Origin: Motiliproteus sp041586735
GTDB lineage: Bacteria > Pseudomonadota > Gammaproteobacteria > Pseudomonadales > Balneatricaceae
Length of the DNA: 64,000 bases
Direction of reading: 5' to 3'
NCBI GenBank assembly: GCA_041586735.1
Contig: JBFGZQ010000002.1
Coordinates: 1 to 64,000, forward strand
Under the pieces are notes generated by a model that made no database searches, was not told where the DNA came from, and worked only from the letters and a program-made list of their open reading frames with translations. How positions within the stretch are numbered: the first letter of the stretch is position 1; every line of letters starts with the position of its first letter. The position numbers and the translations under genes were made by a program. Shown piece after piece: positions 8,401 through 15,803 of this stretch.

Positions 8401-9422
8401 CTCAGGCGCGCATACAGAGGTAGCACCTGGATATCGCGGAGCTGGTTGGCCGCCGCGGCTTTGCGTAGCTGCTCGGCCACTTCACGAATCTCGCGCTCGC
8501 CACTGAGAAACACCAGCACATCACCGAGCCTGTGGCCTTGACCTGCGCGCTCACGCTGGTCGATCTCCTCCAGCGCGGCCAGCACCCGTTGCGGCAGATC
8601 CAGGGCCTGATCGTCGTTATCTTCGGCAGCCCGACTCTGCTGCTCAGCAGGACGATAGAGCACCTCAACCGGATAGGTTCGCCCTGAGACCTCCAGCACC
8701 GGCGCGTCATTAAAATGCGCGGAGAAGCGCTGCACATCGATGGTGGCCGAGGTGATGATCAGTTTCAGGTCGGGGCGCTGCGGCAGCAGGCGCTTGAGAT
8801 AGCCGAGCAAAAAATCAATATTGAGACTGCGCTCGTGCGCCTCATCGATAATCAGGGTGTCGTATTTTTCCAGCAGCCGATCGTGCTGGGCTTCGGCCAG
8901 CAAGATACCATCGGTCATCAGCTTGATCCGCGTGGCCTCGCCGGTGGTGGCATCAAAGCGCACCTGATAGCCGACGCTCTGCCCGAGCGGCTCGCCCAGC
9001 TCTTCGGCGATCCGGGTCGCCACGGCCCGGGCGGCCAGCCGCCGCGGCTGGGTATGGCCGATCTGACCGAAGCTACCCCGCCCCAGCTCCAGTAGGAACT
9101 TGGGCAGCTGGGTGGTTTTTCCAGAACCGGTTTCACCCGCCAGCACCAGCACCTGATGATCACGAATCAACGCCAGGATCTGCTCGCGCTTCTGGCAGAT
9201 CGGCAGCTGCAGATCGTAACGCGGCACGATCGGTGTCAGCCGCTGCGCCAAGCGCTGCTGCGACTGCTCGGCCAACTGCTGGAATTTAGCCCGTAGGCGA
9301 TCGAAGGGCTTATCGGCCTGGGCATGACGCCGCATCGCCTGCAGCAGCTGACGCAGCTCGCGCCGATCCGCTAGCAGACAGGCGTCAATTTCGGCAGCCA
9401 GTTGTTTTAAAGGAACATTCAC
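5484..9422 (-). CDS. hrpA: ATP-dependent RNA helicase HrpA
   Basis: 1312 residues, the usual length of HrpA (about 1300). DEAH-box motifs appear in order: GETGSGKTTQLPK (Walker A, near residue 95), TQPRRLAARAVA, DEAHERSLN, ITSATID, FLSGEREI, TNVAETSLTVPGI and QRKGRCGR. These are followed by the HA2/OB region and the long C-terminal DUF3418 region typical of HrpA. The helicase acts on mRNA, rescuing stalled ribosomes in Escherichia coli. The start codon is GTG with only a weak purine stretch upstream, so the exact N-terminus is moderately certain. No clear terminator follows. The upstream region is shared with the divergent ydiJ-type gene and holds a BIME. Confidence 0.95.
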   Translation of the reverse strand: MNVPLKQLAAEIDACLLADRRELRQLLQAMRRHAQADKPFDRLRAKFQQLAEQSQQRLAQRLTPIVPRYDLQLPICQKREQILALIRDHQVLVLAGETGSGKTTQLPKFLLELGRGSFGQIGHTQPRRLAARAVATRIAEELGEPLGQSVGYQVRFDATTGEATRIKLMTDGILLAEAQHDRLLEKYDTLIIDEAHERSLNIDFLLGYLKRLLPQRPDLKLIITSATIDVQRFSAHFNDAPVLEVSGRTYPVEVLYRPAEQQSRAAEDNDDQALDLPQRVLAALEEIDQRERAGQGHRLGDVLVFLSGEREIREVAEQLRKAAAANQLRDIQVLPLYARLSQAEQNKIFHPSGRGRRVVLATNVAETSLTVPGIRYVIDSGLARISRYSVRSKVQRLPIEAISQASANQRKGRCGRVAEGVCIRLYAEEDFTSRPAFTDPEIMRTNLAAVILQMEALRLGAMEQFPFIDPPDSRQIRDGVKLLEELGAIQGDRLTGLGRQLSRLPVDPRIGRMVLEAAQQNCLTEVLVIASALGIQDPRERPADKRQQADDKHRDYQDPDSDFSSFVKLWNHYEQQRQALSQGQLRSYCNKQFLSFMRMREWRDLHRQLHLACKTLGLKENPQPGGYEQIHRALLAGLLSHIGCKQEDREYLGARNRKFMLFPGSSLAKGKAKWIMAAELTETSRLFARTAAKIEPGWIEPLAPQLLKRSYGEPHWEKRAAQVVAHEKLTLYGLVIVASRRVNFGAIDPEQAQQIFIRSALVEGEFVTKAPFFAHNRALLEEVAALEDKSRRRDILIDEQQLYEFYRELLLKQGGERVVNGAAFEKWRKILERRDPQALFLTRERLIRQGASAVSRQQYPDLLENNGLTFRLHYQFSPGAADDGVSIDVPVGALHRLPMKRLQWLVPGMLRDKCIALVKGLPKTLRKQCVPVPDRVDHFLQQVQADDSSLTEALARSLKHQAGVLINPEDWDEAAVDQHYRINIRVLDPQGKMLAQGRDWAALTERFAAQADAPEQPLESEWQRSDIRSWDFGTLPQRVELDQAGMQVPAYPALSAQDRSIAIRLYSTPAQAQQAHYWGVVQLLKLQAAQPLKALRPRLVDLERSALLFAKLGSKNALAEDFYTALVARSFLSAQTEPLPRTPEAFAALLDQGRAALWPTAELLAAQLLALLRRYQQLSKRLAGQIQLAWAPVLNDIRQQLSQLVYSGFISATPACWWQRLPVYLQAIEIRLDKFQQDLQRQRISSEQLQQLQSAADARLQQALQAGADTQALQHYRWMLEEYRVSLFAQQLGTLMPVSEKRLKQQWLLTAL

Positions 9423-9519
9423 AGCAAGCGATTCTCAGAGAGTCTGAACGGTTGACGCGCCCAGTGGCGGCCTTAACCTGGGGCGTAAAGTATACGCACT
9501 TCCTCCTCAGAGCCAACCC

Positions 9520-9571
9520 GTCGGGTTGAAGCCCGACCACATACTCCCTGTGGGTCGGAACTTATTCTGAC
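9520..9571. repeat. BIME: two REP-like palindromes, head to head
   Basis: Unit 1, GTCGGGTTGAAGCCCGAC at 9520-9537, is followed by CCACA. Unit 2 on the opposite strand is CTGTGGGTCGG...TCTGAC, with core 9554-9571. The CCACAG tails face each other, so the whole forms a larger imperfect palindrome. It lies between divergent hrpA and the FAD oxidoreductase, just upstream of the latter's promoter. This is unusual for REP elements, which prefer 3' ends. Confidence 0.75.
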
Positions 9572-9588
9572 GAGAGTGCCAACCCGCA

Positions 9589-9616
9589 TTGGGCTGGATA
9601 ATTTTACTGCTATAAT
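9589..9616 (+). promoter_or_regulatory. Promoter of the ydiJ-type gene
   Basis: A perfect TATAAT at 9611-9616 preceded by TGC, giving an extended -10 (TGCTATAAT). A weak -35, TTGGGC at 9589-9594, lies 16 bases upstream. It implies transcription starting near 9623 and rules out an upstream in-frame start at 9576. Confidence 0.7.
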
Positions 9617-9650
9617 CGCCGCCTTTGTATTTAAGCTCCGAGTGACTGCC

Positions 9651-12600
9651 ATGATCCCCAGACTTGCCGAAACCCATCCCGTTCAGGGGCGCTACCTCGA
9701 ATTTATCGACCGACTCCGCAGCCAGGGGTTTGCTGGTGAACTCCATCTAGACTATGCCAACCGCGTGGTACAGGCGACCGATAACAGCATCTATCAGCTG
9801 CTGCCCCAAGGGGTGATCTACCCGCGCAACCTGGCGGATCTGGAGTTGATCGCCCGGCTCGCCAGTCAAAGCCGATTTTCTGAGATCAGCCTCAGTCCGC
9901 GCGGTGGCGGCACCGGCACCAACGGCCAGTCGCTGACCGACGGCCTGATCGTCGATCTGTCCAAGCATATGAATCAGATTCTGGAGATCAACGCCGAGCA
10001 GCGCTGGGTCCGGGTGCAGACCGGGGTGGTCAAAGATCAGCTCAACGCCGCGCTCAAGCCTTACGGGCTGTTTTTCGCGCCGGAGCTATCGACCAGCAAC
10101 CGCGCCACCATCGGCGGGATGATCAATACCGATGCCAGCGGCCAGGGCTCCTGCCTGTATGGCAAGACCCGTGACCACGTGCTGGCGCTGGATTCGGTAC
10201 TGCTCGATGGCAGCCGCTGGCACTCCGAGCCGATCGACGCTGCGACACTCGCCGAGATCCAGCAGCGTGATGACCGGGTCGGTGAGCTGCACCGCCTCGC
10301 CGATCAGATCCAACGCGATAACGCCGAGCTGATCGAGCGCCGCTTTCCCAAGCTCAACCGCTGCCTGACCGGTTACGATCTGGCTCATCTGCGCGATAGC
10401 CAGGGGCGCTTCGATCTCAATTCGCTGCTCTGTGGCAGCGAGGGCACGCTGGCCTTTATTGCCGAGGCCAAACTCAATCTAGTGCCGATTCCTAAGTATT
10501 CGGCGCTGATCAATCTGCAATACGACAGCTTCAACGATGCGCTACGCGATGCGCAGACGCTGATGCAGAGCGCCCCGGCATCGATCGAAACCATCGATTC
10601 CAAGGTCCTCAATCTGGCGATGGCCGATATTGTCTGGGATAGCGTCAGTGACTACTTCCCTAAGACCGCCCAGCGCCGCATCCAGGGGATCAATCTGGTT
10701 GAATTTATCGCCGAGGATGAGGCCGCACTGCAACTGCAGATACAACGACTGAGCGAGCGTCTCGATGCCAGCCAAGGCCAGCGCGGCAAGAGTTTCTGCT
10801 ACACCGTTACCTATGGCCAGAGCGAGATTAACAAGATCTGGGCGATGCGCAAGAGATCGGTCGGCCTGCTCGGCAACGCCAAAGGTGATGCCCGCCCGAT
10901 CCCCTTTGTCGAGGACACCGCGGTACCACCGGAAAACCTGGCCGCTTACATCGTCGAATTTCGCGCGCTGCTCGATGACCTGGGGCTGCAATACGGCATG
11001 TTTGGCCATGTCGATGCCGGGGTGCTGCACGTTCGCCCGGCACTCGACATGAAAGACCCGCAGCAGGAGGAGCTGATCCGCACCGTCACCGACCAGGTGG
11101 TGGCCCTAACTCTGAAATACAAAGGCTTGCTCTGGGGTGAACACGGCAAAGGGATACGTTCGGAATACGCCCCCGAGCTGTTCGGCCCCGAGCTATACCG
11201 CTGCATGCAACAACTCAAGGCGGCGTTTGACCCGCGTAACCAGCTCAATCCGGGTAAGATCTGCACCCCGCTCGACAGTGGTGCACAACTCTACAAGATC
11301 GATGGCGTCAGCACCCGTGGCCAGCACGACCGCCAGATTCCGGTGGCGGTGCGCGAGCAGTTTGATAGCGCTATGACCTGCAACGGCAACGGCGCCTGCT
11401 ACAACTACGACCCCAACGATGCCATGTGCCCGTCGTGGAAGGGCACCCGCCAGCGGATCCACTCTCCCAAAGGACGGGCGTCACTGGTGCGCGAATGGCT
11501 GCGGCTGCTCAGCAACAACGGCAGCAACGCCAAGACCGAGAGCCGCAAGCTCAAGCTGGCACCGTTGTGGCGAAACCTGCCGACCAAGATCCGCAACAGC
11601 TGGCGCAAGCGCCAGGGCGAGTACGATTTTTCTCACGAGGTCTATGACGCCATGCAGGGCTGTCTGGCCTGTAAATCCTGCGTCTCCCAGTGCCCGATCA
11701 AGGTCAATGTGCCGGAGTTTCGCTCTGAGTTTTTGGCGCTGTACCACGGTCGCTACCTGCGGCCACTGAAAGACTACATGGTGGGTACGCTGGAGTTTAT
11801 GATCCCCTGGCTGGCGCGCTGGCCCGCCCCCTATAACTGGGCGATGACCAACAGCTTCAGTAAGCGGCTGTTACAAACGCAGCTGGGGATGGTCGATAGT
11901 CCGCAGATCTGCCGCCATTCGCTCAAACAGGGGCTGGCGAGCCTGGAGATCCCCTGGGCCGACGCGAGCGCATTGCAGGCGCTGCCTCAGGAGCGCCGTG
12001 AGCGCGCGGTGATTCTGGTGCAGGACGCCTTCACCAGCTACTTCGAAACCCCGCTGGTACTCGATTGCTGCGATCTACTGCGGCGCCTCGGTTTTGAGGT
12101 CTACGTGGCGCCCTTCAGCCCTAACGGCAAGCCGTTGCATGTGCACGGTTTCCTGACCCAGTTCGAACGCACCGCCCGCGCCAGCGCCGAGCGTTTGCAG
12201 GCCTTGGCAACCTTCGGCATCCCGCTGGTCGGCATCGATCCTTCGATGACGCTGAGCTACCGCCAGGAGTACGCCAAGACCCTGCCGGAGATGGTGCTAC
12301 CCAACGTCCTGCTGCTACAGGAGTGGCTCGACAGCCAACAAGCACATCTGCAGACCTTGCAGCTCAAGCTGCCGGCACAGCAGTTCCAGCTGCTAGCGCA
12401 CTGCACCGAGCGCACCAACGCACCCGACTCGGTAGCGCAGTGGCAGCGGATCTTTAACAGCCTAGGGCTGGAGTTAGCCCATCAGAATCTGGGCTGCTGC
12501 GGCATGGCCGGTACCTATGGCCATGAAGCGGCCAACCTAGAGACCTCCAAGCAGATCTATAGCCAGAGCTGGGGGGTCACCATTGAGGACAACAAGCGCC

Positions 12601-12734
12601 AGAAAGACGCTCAGGAATCGACCACCACCCTGGTAGCGACCGGTTATTCGTGCCGCAGCCAGGTCAAACGGATCGATCAACAGCAGCTAGCACACCCATT
12701 ACAGGGGCTACTGGCTGCGCTGCGTAATAGCTGA
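9651..12734 (+). CDS. ydiJ: FAD-linked oxidoreductase with Fe-S and CCG domains (YdiJ-like D-2-hydroxyacid dehydrogenase)
   Basis: 1027 residues from the ATG at 9651, close to E. coli YdiJ (1018). A PCMH-type FAD-binding domain (YPRNLADLELI, LSPRGGGTGTNGQSL) is followed by the FAD-oxidase C-terminal domain, a ferredoxin-like Fe-S region (CNGNGAC...MCPSWK and CLACKSCVSQCP) and a C-terminal CCG/heterodisulfide-reductase-type domain (LGCCGMAGTYGHE). The family oxidises D-2-hydroxyglutarate or related 2-hydroxyacids and passes electrons through the Fe-S clusters. The promoter's -10 lies inside an earlier possible start, which supports the shorter protein. Substrate is inferred from family only. 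Confidence 0.85.
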   Translation: MIPRLAETHPVQGRYLEFIDRLRSQGFAGELHLDYANRVVQATDNSIYQLLPQGVIYPRNLADLELIARLASQSRFSEISLSPRGGGTGTNGQSLTDGLIVDLSKHMNQILEINAEQRWVRVQTGVVKDQLNAALKPYGLFFAPELSTSNRATIGGMINTDASGQGSCLYGKTRDHVLALDSVLLDGSRWHSEPIDAATLAEIQQRDDRVGELHRLADQIQRDNAELIERRFPKLNRCLTGYDLAHLRDSQGRFDLNSLLCGSEGTLAFIAEAKLNLVPIPKYSALINLQYDSFNDALRDAQTLMQSAPASIETIDSKVLNLAMADIVWDSVSDYFPKTAQRRIQGINLVEFIAEDEAALQLQIQRLSERLDASQGQRGKSFCYTVTYGQSEINKIWAMRKRSVGLLGNAKGDARPIPFVEDTAVPPENLAAYIVEFRALLDDLGLQYGMFGHVDAGVLHVRPALDMKDPQQEELIRTVTDQVVALTLKYKGLLWGEHGKGIRSEYAPELFGPELYRCMQQLKAAFDPRNQLNPGKICTPLDSGAQLYKIDGVSTRGQHDRQIPVAVREQFDSAMTCNGNGACYNYDPNDAMCPSWKGTRQRIHSPKGRASLVREWLRLLSNNGSNAKTESRKLKLAPLWRNLPTKIRNSWRKRQGEYDFSHEVYDAMQGCLACKSCVSQCPIKVNVPEFRSEFLALYHGRYLRPLKDYMVGTLEFMIPWLARWPAPYNWAMTNSFSKRLLQTQLGMVDSPQICRHSLKQGLASLEIPWADASALQALPQERRERAVILVQDAFTSYFETPLVLDCCDLLRRLGFEVYVAPFSPNGKPLHVHGFLTQFERTARASAERLQALATFGIPLVGIDPSMTLSYRQEYAKTLPEMVLPNVLLLQEWLDSQQAHLQTLQLKLPAQQFQLLAHCTERTNAPDSVAQWQRIFNSLGLELAHQNLGCCGMAGTYGHEAANLETSKQIYSQSWGVTIEDNKRQKDAQESTTTLVATGYSCRSQVKRIDQQQLAHPLQGLLAALRNS

Positions 12735-12769
12735 GCGCGCAGCCAAGCTTTTAAAAACAGCCACTGGGA

Positions 12770-13642
12770 TCAGGCGGATGGCTCTCCGCCTGCACGCGGC
12801 TGCAGTTCGATCCCCAGCGCGCTCCAGATCGGATCCAGATCGCCCTTGAGTGGTGGATATTTACCCAGCGCGGTCCAGTGGAACTCGGGGCGATGAAAAT
12901 CGCTGCCGACCGACATCTTTAATTTGAAATGATGCGCCAGGCGCACCAGGTCGATCACCCGATTGGGATTTTCGCCGCCATAACTGACCTCGAGTCCGCC
13001 GCCGCCCAACGCCACAAAATCGGTCAGCATCAGCCGTAGTCGGGTCCAGTTGAGGTCGTATTTGAGCGGATGCGCCACCACGGCTATGCCGCCGGCTGCC
13101 AGGATCCAACCCACCACCCTCTCCATGGATGGCCAGTGACAACGTATATCGCCGGGGCGCTTGGAACCTAGGTAACGATCAAAGGCCTCGGGCTCGGAAT
13201 CGACATAGCCCAGCTCAACCATCGCCCGAGCAAAATGCGGCCGCCCCAGGGAGTCGCTGCTGGCAAAAGTGCGGGCCAGATCCATCACCCCCGTCATCCC
13301 ACGCTGCTGCAGCTGCTGATCGATCTCAACCGAGCGCAGCGCCCGTGCCTGTGCCTGCTCGGCCACCGCCTCGAGGATCGCTGGATGCTTATCATCGATC
13401 CCCAGTCCGACCACATGAATGCCACTGTTGGCCCAGGTGGTCGACAACTCGATCCCGGCGACCAGCTCGACGCTACTGTTTTGAGCAGCCCGGCGCGCCT
13501 CATCGAGTCCTGCACAGGTATCATGATCGGTGATCGCCAGATACTGCAGCCCTTTGGCGGCCGCCATGGCGACCAGCGCGGCAGGCGATAGACCGCCGTC
13601 GGAGGCGGTGGTATGGCTGTGAAGATCGATGGCGGGAAGCAT
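12770..13642 (-). CDS. rnm: PHP-domain 5'-3' exoribonuclease RNase AM (YciV/TrpH)
   Basis: 290 residues. The PHP metal motifs are DLHSHTTASDG near the N-terminus, ITDHDT at about 39-44, a Glu in GIELSTTW, VVAHPLKYDL in the middle, and SDFH near the C-terminus. These give the three-metal active site of RNase AM (E. coli YciV), which trims the 5' ends of rRNAs and degrades short RNAs. Length matches the family (about 290). It is convergent with the upstream FAD oxidoreductase (35-base gap) and divergent from yciB. A nucleotide phosphoesterase is the general alternative within the PHP superfamily. Confidence 0.85.
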   Translation of the reverse strand: MLPAIDLHSHTTASDGGLSPAALVAMAAAKGLQYLAITDHDTCAGLDEARRAAQNSSVELVAGIELSTTWANSGIHVVGLGIDDKHPAILEAVAEQAQARALRSVEIDQQLQQRGMTGVMDLARTFASSDSLGRPHFARAMVELGYVDSEPEAFDRYLGSKRPGDIRCHWPSMERVVGWILAAGGIAVVAHPLKYDLNWTRLRLMLTDFVALGGGGLEVSYGGENPNRVIDLVRLAHHFKLKMSVGSDFHRPEFHWTALGKYPPLKGDLDPIWSALGIELQPRAGGEPSA

Positions 13643-13811
13643 ACAAAAACCTGCGCGTTAGCGATGAAGGACAACGCGTCAGGATACTGCTTTTTACTCT
13701 ATGTCGATAGGCGCATGCGCCCGAACTCTTTATACTGATGGCTGGTCAGATTGACACTCTTGGTTAAAGAGTTGCTTGTAAATCATTTGTTTTAAATTAT
13801 TAGGCCCTTCT

Positions 13812-14393
13812 ATGAAGCTGCTATTCGATTTTTTGCCGATCGCGATCTTTTTCGGCGTATACAAATATACCGGTGACATGATCATCGCCACCGCGGTACT
13901 GATTCCCGCCACCATCTTGCAGATGCTGTACACCTGGATGCACACCCACAAGATCGAGAAGATGCAACTGGTCACCCTGGCACTGGTGATCGTGCTCGGC
14001 GGCGCCACGGTACTGCTGCAGGACAAGACCTTTATCCAGTGGAAGCCCACGGTGGTTAACTGGCTATTTGCGGTGGCTTTTTTGGGCAGCCAGTTTATCG
14101 GTGCTAAAACCCTGGTACAGCGGATGATGGAAAGTGCAGTGGCGCTGCCCGCCGTGATCTGGATCCGCCTCAACCTGGCCTGGGTGGTATTTTTTATAGT
14201 CATGGGCGCCCTGAACCTCTATGTCGCCAAGACCATGAGCGAGGAGACCTGGGTCAATTTCAAGCTGTTTGGGATGCTGGGACTGACGCTGGTGTTTATT
14301 ATTCTGCAGGGGATCTATCTCAGCAAGCACATCAGCGACAAGAGCAGCGACAAGAGCAGCGATTCGAGCTCCGCCATCGAGCAGGATAAATAA
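13812..14393 (+). CDS. yciB: Inner-membrane septation protein A (YciB)
   Basis: 193 residues with five or six hydrophobic membrane segments. The start MKLLFDFLPIAIFFGVYKYTG is nearly invariant in the family, and WKPTVVNWLFAVAFLGSQ and LNLAWVVFFIVMGALNLYVA are family signatures. YciB is an inner-membrane protein connected to envelope and septum synthesis. It is followed after 92 bases by yciI, the arrangement known from enterobacteria and pseudomonads. The C-terminus is a hydrophilic Ser/Lys/Asp tail containing the repeat DKSSDKSSD, longer than in E. coli. Confidence 0.93.
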   Translation: MKLLFDFLPIAIFFGVYKYTGDMIIATAVLIPATILQMLYTWMHTHKIEKMQLVTLALVIVLGGATVLLQDKTFIQWKPTVVNWLFAVAFLGSQFIGAKTLVQRMMESAVALPAVIWIRLNLAWVVFFIVMGALNLYVAKTMSEETWVNFKLFGMLGLTLVFIILQGIYLSKHISDKSSDKSSDSSSAIEQDK

Positions 14394-14485
14394 ACAGGCC
14401 AGGCTCATGCACTGCCATCGACAGGGCTATCAATACAGCCATTCACACTGTTATCAACACCGCCATCAACGACCAGAGACTTAGC

Positions 14486-14785
14486 ATGTATTACGCCATT
14501 ATCAGTGAAGATATTGAAAACTCATTAGCAAAACGCCTGGCCGCACGCCCCGAGCATCTCGCTCGCTTGGTGGCACTCAAAGACCTAGGCCGATTGCTGG
14601 TGGCGGGGCCGCATCCGGCCATCGACAATGAAGATCCCGGTCCCGCTGGATTTAGCGGTTCGTTGGTGATTGCCGAGTTTGATTCGTTGGCGTCGGCGCA
14701 GGCCTGGGCCGATGCCGATCCTTATATCGCCGCGGGTGTCTATGCCAAGGTGGTGGTCAAGCCATACAAGAAGGTACTGCCGTAG
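14486..14785 (+). CDS. yciI: YciI family protein
   Basis: 99 residues, a compact ferredoxin-like fold: MYYAIISEDIENSLAKR, ARPEHLARL, GRLLVAGPHP, SGSLVIAEFDS and ADADPYIAAGVY. The His of RPEHL and the Asp of ADADPY are the conserved pocket residues of the family, proposed to be catalytic, though the biochemical role is unsettled. It is probably cotranscribed with yciB. A three-unit BIME begins 15 bases after the stop and may act as transcript end. Confidence 0.9.
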   Translation: MYYAIISEDIENSLAKRLAARPEHLARLVALKDLGRLLVAGPHPAIDNEDPGPAGFSGSLVIAEFDSLASAQAWADADPYIAAGVYAKVVVKPYKKVLP

Positions 14786-14800
14786 AGATCTCAGCCAAAA

Positions 14801-14902
14801 TCCGGGCTAAAGCCCGACCCACAGAGGGCCGGGTGCTGCTGTGGGTCGGTATTTATACCGACATTGGGGAGCCATGGGCGTCGGGCTAAAGCCCGACCCA
14901 CA
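14801..14902. repeat. BIME: three REP-like palindromic units
   Basis: Cores at 14801-14818 (CCGGGCTAAAGCCCGAC, one substitution in the left arm), 14845-14862 (GTCGGTATTTATACCGAC) and 14880-14897 (GTCGGGCTAAAGCCCGAC). Units 1 and 3 carry CCCACA on the right. Unit 2 carries CTGTGG on the left and so is inverted. The block fills the space between convergent yciI and galU. Confidence 0.8.
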
Positions 14903-14921
14903 AACAGATCCGACAGCCGTT

Positions 14922-15755
14922 CTAGCGGTAAAAATTCTCGAAGCAGTAGTTGGTGGCCTCGACATAGCCGGGCACACTGCCGCAGTCGAAGCGTCGCCCC
15001 TGAAACTTGTAACCGATCACCTTGCCCTGCTGGGCCTGCTTCAGCAGCGCATCGGTGATCTGTATCTCGCCGCCTTTACCCGGCTCGGTGGTGGCGATCA
15101 GCGCAAAAATATCCGGGGTTAGCAGATAACGGCCGATGATCGCCAGGTTACTCGGCGCTTCGGATTGCGCGGGTTTCTCCACCATCGAACGGATCCGGTA
15201 GATCCCCGGGGCCTCCTCCTCACCAGCGATCACCCCGTACTTGTCCACCTGATCCATCGGTACCTCTTCGATGGCGACGATCGAGCACTGGTACTGCTCA
15301 TAGAGCGCTACCATCTGCGCCAACACCGTCTCACCCTCGGGATTGACACAGAGATCATCGGGCAGCAGCACCGCGAAGGGCTCATCGCCGACCAGTGGCT
15401 CGGCACAACCGATCGCATGTCCCAGGCCCTTGGCTTGCAGCTGACGGATCGAGGTCACCTGACAGCTGTCGATCAGGCCGTTGATACCGGCTAGCAGCTC
15501 GACTTTAGCGCTGCCGGCGATCTGCTGCTCCAGTTCGACATTGCGATCGAAGTGATTTTCGATTGCCTGTTTATGGCGACCATTGATCAGGCAGATCCTT
15601 GTCAGTCCGGCGCTAACAGCCTCCTCAACCCCATACTGGATCAGCGGCTTGTCCACCACCGGCAGCATCTCCTTGGGCACCGCCTTGGTCGCAGGCAGAA
15701 ACCGGGTTCCTAGACCCGCCACCGGAAATACGCAGGTACGCACCTGATTGGTCAT
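14922..15755 (-). CDS. galU: UTP-glucose-1-phosphate uridylyltransferase
   Basis: 277 residues. The nucleotidyltransferase motif VFPVAGLGTRFLPATKAVPKEMLPVVDKP sits at the N-terminus; its Lys residues bind the pyrophosphate. QAKGLGHAI and VLLPDDL follow, then VEKP and GGEIQITDAL, all characteristic of GalU. It makes UDP-glucose for glycan synthesis. The ATG at 15755 has AAGGAG five bases upstream; the GTG two codons earlier overlaps that RBS and is less likely. It lies 48 bases downstream of the UGD-like gene and pgi on the same strand, so it is the last gene of a pgi-ugd-galU sugar nucleotide operon. Confidence 0.95.
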   Translation of the reverse strand: MTNQVRTCVFPVAGLGTRFLPATKAVPKEMLPVVDKPLIQYGVEEAVSAGLTRICLINGRHKQAIENHFDRNVELEQQIAGSAKVELLAGINGLIDSCQVTSIRQLQAKGLGHAIGCAEPLVGDEPFAVLLPDDLCVNPEGETVLAQMVALYEQYQCSIVAIEEVPMDQVDKYGVIAGEEEAPGIYRIRSMVEKPAQSEAPSNLAIIGRYLLTPDIFALIATTEPGKGGEIQITDALLKQAQQGKVIGYKFQGRRFDCGSVPGYVEATNYCFENFYR

Positions 15756-15803
15756 CCTCACTCCTTCAATAGTCGGCTAGCACATTACAGTTAATAGCGA
15801 TGG

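Noticed and set aside
9576..9650. Longer N-terminus of the YdiJ-like protein
   Set aside because: It would contain the promoter's -10 TATAAT, and homologues begin at the equivalent of 9651.
12770..13642. Histidinol phosphatase or PolC-type PHP domain
   Set aside because: Stand-alone PHP protein of about 290 residues in the rnm/TrpH style; no histidine or polymerase context.
13710..13721. Palindrome GGCGCATGCGCC between rnm and yciB
   Set aside because: Short, no loop, no repeat elsewhere in the window, and no known regulator fits; it may be chance in a GC-rich genome.
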